This document shows positions 21,485 through 33,790 of a stretch of 64,000 bases of DNA, piece after piece (the first letter of the stretch is position 1; each line of letters begins with the position of its first letter). The notes below the pieces were generated by a model. That model searched no databases. It was not told the DNA's origin and worked only from the letters and a program-made list of their open reading frames with translations. Position numbers and translations under genes: made by a program. Origin of the DNA: Nemophila menziesii (taxonomy: Eukaryota > Streptophyta > Magnoliopsida > Boraginales > Hydrophyllaceae); the NCBI GenBank assembly GCA_029959085.1, contig JARWIR010000008.1, positions 4,030,001 to 4,094,000 of the forward strand. The letters run 5' to 3'.

Positions 21485-23002
21485 TGGTGTCGCCTAAGGT
21501 GTGATAAAAAATGTATAAAATAAGTGCAAATAAACACCCTAAGCTGAGAACGGTTCTGCAAGTATACAGATCGTATGCAAGTTTTAATGAATAAGTAGAA
21601 TTCGCTCCTCAGGGACTACGAAGGTTAAGAAGAACTTATGCAAATATTCAAGTGCAGATATAAAGGATAGAAAAGATAATACGCAAAGAAATAAAAGGAA
21701 AATAGATTTTTATTTGGTTTTAAATTAAGGAAAATTAAACTAATAAATTAAAAGACAGAAAATAAATAAAAGAAAGGAAAAGAAGATAGTATGAAAGCTT
21801 ACCTTGAGTAATTAGCATGTAATCCCCACTAGTTTTGCCGTTCTAAACATGTAATGTATGAATCATGTAGTATTCCAATAGTTTGGTTTCAATTGCGCTA
21901 GGTAGTTTCAAATAGGGTTTGCCTGTGTCAATAAGAACCTAAGCAAACTGTTCCTGCAATCGATAAAATAGCAATACACTAAACCATTGACTATCTAGTT
22001 AGGCTGGGTTGTTAGATCAAATCTTATTCTAGACGTTATGTGCTAATTCCATAGTCAAATATACCGGTTGTCTAACTACTATGATGGCAATCCTATACAT
22101 TGTACACCGTAAAGAACACATAATATAGATCCAACACATAAACAAAGAAATCAAAACATAAATTCAATCAAATTAGATAGATGTCAACCAAAACTAGGGT
22201 TCATACATATAGGCTAAAACTCAAACTAAATAGAATCTAGTTCATATTAAGTAAAGAAAAGAAAAGAATTACAGAATTGAAGGTTGAAGAAGACATGATT
22301 GATGCACAGCTCCTTCCAGACTTCTCTTCTTGTGTTGTAGCTTCTTCCTGACCTTAAGGTTTGGTCAAGGATGATTTTTTAATGTTAAGAGGCTGTATTT
22401 ATAGGGTATAGGAAGACCTAATTCGTTTTCTTGAAGGAGAAGGAAAGTAATGGACTCCTAGCCCAACTCAAATTCGTATATAGATAAGGATAATTCCTGG
22501 GGACGAGCCCCGACTTCCATAGGTCCTTGCTGACTTGTTTTTACCATATCTTCTTCGTTATTGGACCATTTTTTACCCATAAGATGTCAAAAGAATCCTC
22601 ACGGAATTATCTACGTCCCTATGAAAGGGATCTTCCAGAATCGGCTCGGTTTTGGAGTTATCACCACTTCTTTAGACGTAGCTGCAGAAATTCAGATTTA
22701 TTTGGCAGCTTTTCCTTTTCCTAATTGGACTCTGTTTCCTTCTATCTCCAATTTCCATGTTTATCCTCTTTCCTTTAGCTCTTAGACTTTGACTTGGACT
22801 CTAATTAATTACCATATATCTTTAAAGCTTCATACTAAATAAATAATTAAACCCAATATGCTCTAAAAATAATATATAATCAATTCAAGACACAAAATAG
22901 GAAAATGTACTAAATCATGAGAAAATCGACCTATAAACTAATAAATACAACTAAAATAATGTCTCCAACTAATAATAAATCATCACAAATGGGGATACAT
23001 CA
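21485..23002 (-). repeat. E-inner 3' LTR
   Basis: 1518 bp with TG...CA ends. It carries an extra stretch of about 30 bp (around 22498-22535, including GGGGACGAGCCCC, a small inverted repeat) that the other LTR lacks. TATA box at 22396-22403. Confidence 0.9.
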
Positions 23003-24571
23003 AGACCCCCAACTCAAAGTTGTATCGTCCCGATACAATAAAAATAAAGAACAGTAGGGTATACAATTAATCAAGAAGAAGAAGTCGGAGGAGAATAAGA
23101 ACAGAACACAATGACTGATCCTAGAGCATAGTATCTTAAAGAGTCTTATGTAGTAATTCTCAATAAATAATGCACAAGTATGCTTAATATACACATAATC
23201 AACAATCCATAGATTCAAGACCAGATTAATTTCGCAATGCCAGAAGGAGAGGTTGATAACTTAGTTCATGCTAATGGCTATAGGTTGTTCATAGGTCCTA
23301 ATATATAGTATCCAATTGTCCACTTACCTACTACCTAATAGCTCAATTGTTTCTCCACCAAGTAGTTAAAAATCCTATGGTCTTTGGTTATAACGTGGCT
23401 TAAGGACGATGTGGTATATTTAGATAAATGAAAAGTGAGCTTTTGGCTCCCTCCTCACTAGCCATCAACGAATCCCCCTAGAGCTTGAGTTTTCACTCGA
23501 AGATGTTCTCAATCAACCCAATTTTTGATGATTTTGATTTGCATCCCCAATTGATCCCAAATAAAACCTTTTATGATGATATACAAATTCCAATTTTCCG
23601 GTCCGAATATATATTCTTTTCATATTAATTTTTTCTTTTGTATAGTTATGACTCTCTTTTCAATGTTGAGATATCACGCTATTTTTCATATATATATATA
23701 TTTTTCTTTTGATGCCCTTGTTGGCAATTTTAGCTCGTAACTTCTTTTCCATTCACTATTACCCCGTCAAAGGGTTACAATAATAACTTTTTCATCATCA
23801 ATACAATCACAATTATAATTTCTTAAACCCAATTTCCCTAATGATGAATCCCACCACCCCAAACTCAAGCTCTAAAACAACTTGTTTTAGGTTTTGCGAT
23901 TCGAGTGCAGGTCATATAGATAAGTCCTACAAACTAAGGGTATGGATTATAATGTGGTTCAATAAAAGGCTTTAGAAAGTCACAGAGGGGCTAAGACGGA
24001 TAAATAATAACAATAATCAAATAAAAGGGTGAGAAGGTATAAAAGGCTTCAAGTGGCTTCAATATGAAAGAACTGCCTTATTCATTTTTCTAACTACCGG
24101 AATTTTGTTACTTTTTTACTACTAGTTTATAGACACGTGGGTTTTCAACTAATTTCAAACTTCACGTTCTACACACCAAATAACTCTCCCTAAGTTTCAA
24201 CGTATCTTCTTAGCATTGCTCATTAAATTTTCTATCTTTTATTTCCTGTTTTCATACATGCATGCTAAACATAGTTGTAACATCTTTCAAAAACATACTA
24301 CTTACTATCATTGACCTAATTAAATCATGCTCAATAGGTACATTCAACATATTGTATGCCTATTTCAACCTAAAAATTTTAAATTTTATGAAAAAAAACA
24401 AAAAGGAAAATGAGGACAACGAATCCCCACCCCCAACTCAAAAGTGAGCCGTGTCCCCACGACTCGAAAAATACTTAAGAAATAAATAAAATTTAAAATT
24501 AGCATACATATTGCACATAAAGAAATGGTAGGGAAGAAAGAAAACATACTCTTCAAGGCTATTACCTCGCC
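23003..24571 (-). other. E-inner polypurine tract and 3' non-coding tract
   Basis: GAGTTGGGGGTCT abuts the LTR. The following 1.5 kb aligns by eye with 6600-8128 of E1, including the CCCTTTGACGGGGTAATAG and CACCACCCCAAACTCAAGC landmarks. There is no coding capacity. Confidence 0.7.
24446..24465 (-). promoter_or_regulatory. Conserved hairpin downstream of ORF3 (E-inner)
   Basis: Identical to the E1 hairpin: stem GAGTCGTG / CACGGCTC around loop GGGA on the minus strand. Confidence 0.65.
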
Positions 24572-25268
24572 TTATTGACTTCCAAAGATGGGATTTGCTG
24601 GATTTTTCTTTAATTGCTCGAGGAGTGTTGTGATGTACTCCTTTTCTTCTTTTGAAAGTTGCGTAATTACTCTCAAAACTTTAATGATCCAAGCATTGCC
24701 AATATTGAACTCATTCTAAACTCACGTGTTTCTTCTTCACCCAAAATTATATTCTCTTTCCGAACAAGACACGCGATCATTGTAGGATATTGCATTAAAT
24801 AACGACATGGGAGAGACCGAAAATCGTATCACCTCCTCATAGATCAACTGTGCCACATCCTCTTCTTCTCCTCACAAAATAAAATTCAACAAAAAGAACG
24901 TCTTTTAGAACATCTTACCATTAATGTAGACCAACCCAATCTTTTCAAATCTTTATGAATCCTCTTGTATTCTCCTTCATCAACTTCTTCTTCAAATACT
25001 TTCTCATAAGAAAAAGGTAGTTCCTTTAATTGTTTCGTTAGAAAATCTATCATGGCCATTGAAGCTTTCTCTTTTTCTTCAGGTGTAGGGTCTTCGATCT
25101 GTAGAGGTTGTGTTATCTTCTTTGCTAAAGTTGGAACCTTTTTGCCTATTGAATCAACACAGCATGCTAACCTCTCTTCTTTTGACTTGTTTTACCCTTT
25201 GTATTGGAACTAGAACTTTTCTTACATGATTTCTTTTCAATAAAATCCAATATCTTGATTTTCTTCAT
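24572..25268 (-). pseudogene. E-inner ORF3 of a different type, decayed
   Basis: The minus strand opens at an ATG at 25268 with a Lys/Ser-rich start (KKIKILDFIEKKSCKKSSSS). Broken frames follow: EDPTPEEKEKASMAMIDFLT, ELPFSYEKVFEEEVDEGEY, KRIHKDLKRLGWSTLM, LGEEETREFRMSSILAMLGS and EEKEYITTLLEQLKKNP. The Glu/Lys-rich helical style suggests a former protein of about 230 residues. None of it resembles ORF3 of E1, E2 or E3, although position and surroundings are the same. At least three frame changes or stops. Family not recognised. Confidence 0.5.
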
Positions 25269-25744
25269 CTCCCTTACAGTAGATAATGTTTATGTCCTCT
25301 CAATCATCTCAATTGACCCCCAACTCAAATCTTTAACAACTCTTGAAATTTGAAACTCTTGATTATTGGTTGTACAAGCTTAATTTGGGTTAGGAAAGGT
25401 GATTTGATGATGATTCTATATATGGGTAAGATGATTTCTTCATGGATTGGTATGGATTTAAGAAATTGTAGGATGAATTTATGAAATTTAAGCTTTTGAT
25501 TCTTGGATTCAATGTGTTTTTGCATGATTTGGGTGGTTGAATCTTCCTTGTAATGATGTGGAGAAAGGATGAATCTGTTTTTATGGTGATTGGGTAGTGT
25601 TTTGATGATTAAGGAAGGTTTGATGAAGCTTCCATGGAGTTGGGAGAGGTTTGGGGAAGAAGGAGAAGCTCAAGGATTCAAAAATTTGTAATAGAGCAAC
25701 CTACTCACCCTTATAACCTGAAAAACACAAAAATTTCCTCTCTT

Positions 25745-26080
25745 CAGCGGGATCAGGCGGTATACTGGCTTTAGGTCCCGGTATACCGGATTTACTTGCT
25801 TCAAAATTCTTCCTCTGGGCATAAAACCCGAATCTGCTACCGGTGTCACGGGTTTTTTTGGCCGGCATACCGGAGTTCTGGCCGGCATACCAATCGAGAA
25901 CGAAAACCTCCCCAATAGCTAGATCTCGAAAAGTTATGCAGTTTAGGCTCAAAGATCACCTGATTCCGACATCCGAGCGCAAAGATATGAGTTGCCGAAG
26001 TTTTCTCAGATTGTGTCCAGATTTTTTTTTTTAAATTCAGCGAGTGTGGGCGGTAGGTATACCGGAGCTGGCATCTGATT
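25745..26080 (-). repeat. GC-rich palindromic array (E-inner)
   Basis: Contains CCGGTATACCGG (a perfect 12-bp palindrome), two copies of GGCCGGCATACCGG type, ATAAAACCCG and GTCACGGGTTTT. Same place relative to pol and ORF3 as the arrays in E1-E3, but with a different balance of units. Confidence 0.75.
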
Positions 26081-26298
26081 TTTCCAAAAAATTTCGTTTT
26101 TCCTCCCAATTTCGATTTCTTTAGTACCTAAACATCAAAAACACTAATACCTTCCTCAAATATGCAATATCAACTAAAAATAACTAAACTAAACATAAAC
26201 TAAAAACGTAAAAACACGAAAACATAGAAGAAACTACGGGTTGTCTCCCGTATAACACTTTTATTTAACGTCATTTAAAGTTAGACGCGTTACCTCGA

Positions 26299-27440
26299 TT
26301 ACGAATGACGAAATTTCCACCCCTTACCTCTAATTCCCACGAACTTTTCAGCTCGATTCTTCATAATCATGGGTGGTGCCATCCAAGATTTCGTGGGAGG
26401 GGGTGTGTCTGGTGGTAACTCTATTTCATTTCTAGCTTTACACTCCTCTGGCAATCCATTCATCTCTTCTTCTACAAACAGGATGTTGATTTTTAATTCG
26501 TTCACCATGTCAAGGAACTTCTTGAATTCTTTTTCATTGTTCTGATTTTTAACACATGACGGGAATGGTGGAGGAGAACGTGTGTTGGTTACCACTGGGC
26601 TCTCTTTCTTTTCACGTGTCTTCTCTGGGACACTTGTTTGTTCAATTACCTCTTCCACCTTGTTTTTAATTGTTTCTTCAACCACGCACTTAGGAATAGA
26701 GGTTGGTTCTGATTCTACTTTAGGTGGAGGTAATTGTTTTCCACTTCTTAATTCAACTGCATGACAAACACTGTGTTCTAGAGAATTTGTGACATAGTAT
26801 GCTCGATATTCTTAAGCACCTTGGATTGGGTTTGGAATTTTCGCTGGCTAATCTCCATATCTTCAAGTAGGTTAATCATCTAAGCCATGCTTGAATTCAA
26901 ACTCGAAGGTTGCTCTTGTATGGGTTGCTGCATTGAATAAGAAAGTGGTTCTTGATAAGCTTCATTATAATTCGGCGCTTCTTGATAGATAGGTTGTGGA
27001 GGATAATAAGATTGTGGTCGCGGTTGATAATAAGTCTGTTGATTTCCGACCCAATTATAATTATGTGGGGGCTGATAATCAGCGTAATTTCCTTGAGATT
27101 GATAATGACCATCATAATGATGGTTTCTTTGGTAAGGTATGAAGGAAATTGAGGCCGGGTTATTCATGCAATATTTCCACGAGTGATCTCTTGCTCCACA
27201 ACTAAGACATGAAGGTGCGGTATGTACTAGATTTCTCTGAGCTAGTTTTTGCGCTTGTTCTCGTAATTCCTCAAGTTGTTGGTTTAACTCTTTGAGCTTT
27301 AGAGATTCTAAAGTCTCTTTTTGTTTTTCTGATTTAATTGGCCAACTTCTCTTGGTTTCGAGAACGTACTCCATAATTATATTAGCTTCTACAGGATCTA
27401 ATAATACAAAACTTTCCTTTCCTAATAAATCTGCTCCTGC
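26299..27440 (-). pseudogene. E-inner gag remnant
   Basis: Two pieces remain. About 27440-26880 carries the end of the capsid region, a Gln-rich helix (LKELNQQLEELREQAQKLAQ) and the zinc knuckle (CLSCGARDHSWKYC), then a Tyr/Gln/Pro-rich linker. About 26770-26299 carries the Pro-rich linker and the start of the protease region (GLPEECKARNEIELPP), then switches to unrelated residues and stops. The N-terminal capsid core is missing: the leader runs directly into the capsid end near 27440. Confidence 0.8.
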
Positions 27441-27539
27441 CTGGAAAAAATCTGTTAAACAAAAACTAAAAAGAAAAGCGTAAAATAGAACTAACTAAAA
27501 TAAAAGCACTAGATAATTGCACAAGGACTAATGATGTAG

Positions 27540-27557
27540 TCCCTGGCAACGGGGATA
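27540..27557 (-). other. E-inner primer binding site, degenerate
   Basis: The minus strand reads TATCCCCGTTGCCAGGGA. The middle matches tRNA-Asp, but the bases pairing with the tRNA 3' end (TGGCGCC expected) are changed, which would impair priming. Confidence 0.6.
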
Positions 27558-27563
27558 AAAACT

Positions 27564-29044
27564 TGGTGTCGCCTAAGGTGTGATAAAAAAATGTATAAAA
27601 TAAGTGCAAATAAACACCCTAAGCTGAGCACGGTTCTGCAAGTATACAGATCGTATGCAAGTTTTAATGAATAAGTAGAATTCATTCCTCAGGGACTACG
27701 AAGGTTAAGAAGAACTTATTTAAATATTCAAGTGCAGATATAAAGGATAGAAAAGATAATACGCAAAGAAAGAAAAGGAAAATAGATTTTTATTTGGTTT
27801 TCAATTAAGGAAAATTAAACTAATAAATTAAAAGACAGAAAATAAATAAAAGAAAGAAAAAGAAGATAGTATGAAAGTTTAGCTTAAGTAATTAGCATGT
27901 AATCCCAACTAGTTTTGCCGTTCTAAACATGTAAGATATGAATCATGTAGTATTCCAATAGTTTGGTTTCAATTGCGTTAGGTAGTTTCAAATAGGGTTT
28001 ACCTGTGTCAATAAGAACCTAAGCAAACTGTTCCTGCAATTGATAAAATATCAATACACTAAACCATTGACTATCTAGTTAGGCTGGGTTGTTAGATCAA
28101 ACCTTATTCTAGACGTTATGTGCTAATTCCATAGTCAAATATACCAGTTATCTAACTACGATGATGGTAATCCTATACGTTGTACACCGTAAAGAACACA
28201 TAATATAAATCCAACACATAAACAGAGAAATCAAAACATAAATTCAATCAAATTAGATAGATGTCAACCAAAACTAGGGTTCATACATATAGGCTAAAAA
28301 TCAAACTAAATAATCTAGTTCATACTAAGAAAAGAAAAGAAAAGAATTACAGAATTGAAGGTTGAAGAAGACATGATTGATGCACAGCTCCTTCCAGACT
28401 TCTCTTCTTGTGCTGTACCTTCTTCCTGACCTTAAGGTTTGGTCAAGGATGATTTTATAATGTTAAGAGGCTGTATTTATAGGGTATAGGAAGACCGAAT
28501 TCGTTTTCTTGAAGGAGAAGGAAAGTAATGGACTCCTAGCCCAACTCAAATTCGTATATAGATAAGGATAATTACTGCTGACTTATTTTTACCATATCTT
28601 CTTCGTTATTGGACCATTTTTTACCCATAAGATGTCAAAAGTATCCTCACGGAATTATCTACGTCCCTATGAAAGGGATCTTCCAGAATTGGCTCGGTTT
28701 TGGAGTTATCACCACTTCTTTAGATGTAGTTGTAGAAATTCCGATTTATTTGGCAGCTTTTCCTTTTCCTAATTGAACTCTGTATCCTTCTATCTCCAAT
28801 TTCCATGTTTATCCTCTTTCCTTTAGCTCTTAGACTTTGACTCTAATTAATTACCATATATCTTTAAAGCTTCACACAAAATAAATAATTAAACCCAATA
28901 TGCTCTAAAAATAATAAATAATCAATTCAAGACAAAAAATAGGAAAATGTAATAAATCATGAGAAAATCGACCTATAAACTAATAAATACAACTAAAATG
29001 ATGTCTCCAACTAATAATAAATCATCACAAATGGGGAGACATAA
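27564..29044 (-). repeat. E-inner 5' LTR
   Basis: 1481 bp, close to 21485-23002 apart from the short indel. TATA box at 28474-28481. The outer terminus is AA where CA is expected. Confidence 0.88.
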
Positions 29045-30069
29045 CCCAATCACTGCTTGCAATCGGAAAGATAATACCCACATCTAATAACTTGATTACC
29101 TCCTTCCTTACCACCCCTTTATAGCTGGTATGAGTCTTTTTTGCCCTTTTATAGATCGCCCTCCTTCGTTCTCAAGAATAATCTTATGTTTACAAATGGA
29201 CGGACTAATTCCTTGATGTCGGCAATAGTTTACCCAATCGCTTCTTTGTTAGAACGAAGCACACGGAGTAGCTTATCCTCTTGATAACCTGAAAGGTTAG
29301 CAGAAATAATAACATGTAAAGTATTGTTCATACCTAAATATGCATAGCGTAGATAAACGGGAAGTGGGTTTTCTTCGAGAATAGGTGGAAATATTTTAGA
29401 TTGTTTCTTTATTTGCTCAATGTCACCTGATTCTCGAAGTCGTTCTCGTATTTTGATCCTAATGCCGCCACTTCGTCAGTGGTATCGCCGTCTATCTTTG
29501 GCGATTCAAGTGCTAAGGCTTCGTTTAGATCATCATCTAAGCTTGCTTCATTAAAGACTTCTAGTGTAATTTTTCCGATGACATCTATTTTTTAAATATT
29601 CATCTTTCGAATCTGGAAATTTCATAGCCTTAAACACGTTGAATCGTACATGTTCGTCTTGGACCCTCATGATCAATTCACCATTCTCAACATCTATTAG
29701 TGTATGCCCCGTGGCTAAGAATGGTCTACCCAAGATGATGGAGACATTCTTATCTGCGTCGAAGTCAAGAATAATAAAATTACAAGGAAATATAAAAGTA
29801 CCAGCTTTAACTAAGACATCCTTAATTTTACCTACTGGTTGGGAGAGGGGGCGATCTTCCATTTGTAGTACCACATAAGTGGGTACTACCTCTCCTATAT
29901 TAAGCTTTTCAAACAGGGACTTCTGCATGAGATTTATTCTCGCGCCTAAATCACATAATTCTTTCCCGGTCCAACTGTCTCCAATACTAATGTGAATCGT
30001 AAAACTTCTAGGATCTTGTAGTTTCGGTGGTAACTTGTTTTGACATATAGCACTACACTCCTCTGGCAA
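29045..30069 (-). pseudogene. E2 protease and RT start (relic)
   Basis: 29551-30069 reads as protease: LCDLGARINLMQKSLFEKLN, with DLGA kept but Ser changed to Arg after it, and [20 protein letters not shown]. The RT start (29045-29500) is recognisable but full of frame breaks. CCCAA at 29045-29049 is the right target duplication of E-inner. Confidence 0.85.
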
Positions 30070-31712
30070 TCCAATTTTTTTCCCCAGTTTCTAAACTTCG
30101 TTGGTTAGAAATAATGTCCTTCATGAATTTTAGATATTTTGGTATTCTCTTGAGAGCTTCCACAAACGGAATATTAAATTCAGCTTGCTCACCATGTCAA
30201 GGAACTTCTTGAATTCTTTTTCATTGTCTTTTTCTTTGACACGTGATGGGTATGGGGAGGAGGGCGTGTATTAGTTTCCACTGAGTTTTTCTTCTTTTCT
30301 GGTGTCTTTTCTTGGACACTCTTTGGTTCAACTACCTCTTCGACCTTATATTCTATTGTTTCTTCAACCATTTTTTTGAAGTAGCGGTTGGTTCTGATTC
30401 TCTTCTAGGCGGAGGTAATTGTTTTCCACTTCTCAATTTCAACTGCATGACAAGCATCATATTGAGGAGCAATAATATCACTTGGGAGTTGCCCTTTTGG
30501 CATGTTCTGTAATGTACTCTCCATTTATGATAGAGTATGCTCTATATTTTTTATTACCTTTTGATGGGGTTGAAGTCTTCGCTGGCTCATCTTCATATTT
30601 TCTTCAACTAATTTCATCATCTCAGCCATACTTGAATCCAAACTCGAAGGTTGTTCTTGTTTTTCTTGTTGCATTGAATGTTGCGGAGGTTCTTGATAAG
30701 TTTTTTCATAAATTGGCGCTTCTTGATATATGGGTTGTGATTGATAATAGGATTGGGGTCTAGTTGATAATATGTCTCTTGATTTCTCACCCAATTTCGA
30801 TTCTGTGGTGGCTGAGAATTAGCGTAACTTCCCTGAGGATGATAATAACCATTATAATAGTGGTTTCTTTGATGCGATATAAAGGAAGTTGCAGCTGGAT
30901 TATTAATACACTTTTCCCACACATGATTTCTTGCTCCGCAACCTGGACATGAAGGTAAAGTATGTACTAGATTTACCTGAGCTATTGTTCGAGTTTGTTC
31001 TCGTAGTTCCTTGAGTTGTTGGTTTAATTTTTCGAGCTTCAAAGATTCCGAGGTCTCTTCTTGTTTTTCTGTTTTAGTTGGCCAGCTTCAGTCGGTCTCA
31101 AGAACTTTCTCCATAATACTTACAGCTTCTACAGGATCTAATAATATGAAACCTTTATTTCCTAACAAATTTGCTCTTGCCTTGGACTCGTTATTGAGTC
31201 CTCCATAGAACATGGTTAAAGAATATTCTGGAAATGATATATGGAATGGACATCTCGCCTTTTTCTCATTAAAACGTAACCATGCTTCACCAACTCTTTC
31301 TCCGTCTTCCTGCAAAAATTGTTCGAGCTCCAACATATCTTTTAATCTTCTACTAACCGGATATAATCGGTCAAGGAATTTGGATTGAAGCTTGTCCCAA
31401 TCTGGAATAACGTTAGGTTGTTGGGTAACCTACCAATCGCTTGCACCTATTTTAAAAAAGAACTGGAACATGACGTAATACATCTACTCCTTTGTAACGC
31501 CTTTTATGATATAAGCGTCACAGATCCGCATGAATTTCTAAACATACCGGACCGGATCTTGTTGTGCAGCACCGCTAAATTGTCCATGACTCGCAAATTG
31601 CGCTATCATGCCTGGATTTAGTCTAAATTTAGCGGCTTGTATTTCTGGAGTGTGGATTCCACGTGGTTGCACTCTGAATGAGATGGGAAGATCAAGTCTC
31701 CTCTGGCTTTCC
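30070..31712 (-). pseudogene. E2 gag relic
   Basis: Pieces in order on the minus strand: capsid (RFNEKKARCPFHISFPEYSL near 31280), helix (LEKLNQQLKELREQTRTIAQ), zinc knuckle (CPGCGARNHVWEKC), Tyr/Gln/Pro linker and the Pro-rich stretch before protease. It is split over several frames with stops. E2 keeps the helix that E1 has lost. Confidence 0.85.
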
Positions 31713-31810
31713 ATCTGTAAAATCTGTAAAACAAAACTAAAAACAAAAGCGTAAAATAGAACTAACTAAAATATAAGCACTAAATAATTGCACAAGGACT
31801 AACGATGTAG

Positions 31811-31827
31811 TCCAGGCAGCAGCGCCA
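31811..31827 (-). other. E2 primer binding site, degenerate
   Basis: Minus strand TGGCGCTGCTGCCTGGA. Resembles the tRNA-Asp site with one base missing and two changes. Confidence 0.65.
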
Positions 31828-31833
31828 AAAACT

Positions 31834-33363
31834 TGGTGTCGCCTAGGGCGTGATAAAATAATAGATAAAATAAACGAAAATAAACACCCTAGGCTAGCAC
31901 GATTCTGCAAGTATACAGGACGTATGCAAGTTTTAATGATAAATAGAATTCGTTCCTCAGAGACTACGGAAGTTAGGAAGAACTTTTGCAAATTATCAAG
32001 TGCAGATAAGAAAGCTAGATCAGATTAATACGCAGGAAAATAAAAGAAAAGAGATTTTAGTTTGATTTTGGGAAATAGAAAATTAGACTTAATAAATTAA
32101 AGACAAGAAAAGTAAATAAGCAAAGAACAAATAGTATGAGAGTTTAGCTTGAGATAGTAATCCCCACTAGTCTTGTTTATTCTAACATGTAAGGGAGAAT
32201 CATGTAGTATTGCCATACTCAGGATTCTAAATTCCCATTCCTTAGACCTTGAGAGCGACTAAGGGGGCTACGAAACAACCACAAGGCAGTTTCAAATAGG
32301 TTTATCAAGCGTTACCAAGGCCCTAAGCAAACAATTCCTTCAATTGGTGATATGGTGATCAAAACAAACCCTAATGACTATCTAGTTAGGGAGTTGTTAG
32401 GACCAAATCCTTATTCTAGATGTTATGTGGTGTTTCAATAATTAGACACCCCTTCTAGGCGACCATCTAACTACTATTAAGGTAATCATATACTTGTGCA
32501 CTAACAAGGAAAACAGTCAATAAATCAAAATACATAAATAGATAATAAAACATGAATTCAAATTAAATACGAATATCCCAAATCAGATAGAAAGAACTAG
32601 GGTTCATACATAAATGATAAATCTCAAGCTAAAATTATTTAGTTCATAGTAATGAAATAAAATAAATAAATTTCAAATTTAAAGGTTGAAGAAGACATAA
32701 TATGGTGTTCAGCTCCTTCCAGACTTCTCTTCTTGTGTTGTAAGCTTCCTCTTGGCTTAAGGTGTGCCAAGGATTTATTTATTCTGATAAGAGGGTGTAT
32801 TTATAGGGTATAGGAAACCCTAAAACGTTTTCTTGGAGTGAAAGACAAGTAACTTGGACTCTAGCCCAACTCAAATTCGTAACCCTAAAATATAAAAAAG
32901 GTAAGATTCTGGTGCTGTTTTTTTTTTTGCCGTAACTCCTTCCAATAGTCGAATCTGATTGTCCTGGGAAGCTCTATAACTTTTATTCAGACCATTCTTC
33001 CAAATTCCTAGCTAATCTTGAGTATGATCACTTTTATGTTCGTAGTTGCTGGAATTCAGATTTATTTGACAACTTTATCTTTTCCTTTTTCATATTTCTT
33101 TCCTTTATCTCCAATTTTCATGTTTATCTTCTTTCCCTTATCTATTAGAGTTAACTTGTCATCTAATTGATTATAATATATCTTTAAATCTTCACAATAA
33201 ATAAACAATTAAATCCAGTATGCTCTACAAATAATAAATATTTAATTAAGACACGAAATAGGGAATTGTACTAAATCATGAGAAAATTGACCTATAACCT
33301 AATAAATACACCTAAAATGATTTCTCCAAGTAATATTAAATCATCATAAATGGGGAGACATCA
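31834..33363 (-). repeat. E2 5' LTR
   Basis: 1530 bp from TGATGATGTCTCC-like start (minus) to GGCGACACCA. Related to, but clearly diverged from, the E-inner LTRs. TATA box TATAAATA at 32798-32805. Confidence 0.9.
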
Positions 33364-33790
33364 TCCAACATTCTGAAGTGACTCTAAGCTCAAATTCTGC
33401 CTTGGCTTGGGGTTTATCTTGATTTTTTTACTTCTTCTCCTAATTTTGAAACCTTTTACAAACCATGTTTCTAAAAGCTATACACTTAAAACACAATTAA
33501 GACACAAAAACTTTATAAATAGTAATATAGCCAAAACAAGAAGTAAAAGTATCATATAACAATACTGGGAAAATCCCTTACTTAGGCCCAATAAACTCTA
33601 AAAATAATTCTAGTAGATGGATTAATCCATCACAAAAAAATAGAACTCAAGAAGTAACTTTAAATGAATGACTCTTCACTTTTAGTGATAAGGAAGTCAA
33701 GTACCTCATTTATTTTATGGGAGTAATATAAGAATGGGAAATTCTTTTGATCAGGTTTCAACCAACTTACTTTTGTCCATTAGATGAATA
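33364..33790 (-). repeat. LTR-like relic, direct repeat copy 1
   Basis: About 425 bp, beginning ccaacattctgaagtgactc, that recur at about 34709-35145 with moderate divergence. Phrases such as TAAAACACAATTAAG(A/G)CAC and GATGGATTAATCCAT match the U3 side of Athila-type LTRs. E2 sits at its left edge. Confidence 0.6.

Larger units (their letters stand above)
21485..29044 (-). mobile_element. E-inner: deleted, non-autonomous Athila-lineage element nested in E2
   Basis: A 7.56-kb minus-strand element with LTRs 27564-29044 (5') and 21485-23002 (3') and target duplication CCCAA. Internally it keeps a degenerate primer site, a partial gag, the GC array, a decayed ORF3 of a different type, the hairpin, the long 3' tract and the polypurine tract. 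It has no protease active site, RT, RNase H or integrase: the gag frame passes straight into the post-pol sequence near 26299. Mobility would have needed enzymes from another element. The terminal CA of the 5' LTR reads AA. Confidence 0.9.
16846..33363 (-). mobile_element. E2: truncated, decayed Athila-lineage element hosting E-inner
   Basis: Minus-strand element with one LTR (31834-33363), a degenerate primer site, broken gag (about 31712-30070), protease (about 30069-29551), RT to integrase (29045 and 21484 down to about 17880), GC array and part of ORF3. E-inner (21485-29044) splits it inside the RT region. The 3' part of ORF3, the 3' non-coding tract and the 3' LTR are missing. Many stops and frame changes make it the oldest Athila copy of the three. 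The TCCAA after the LTR (33364-33368) is the candidate target site, but no second copy survives. Confidence 0.88.
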
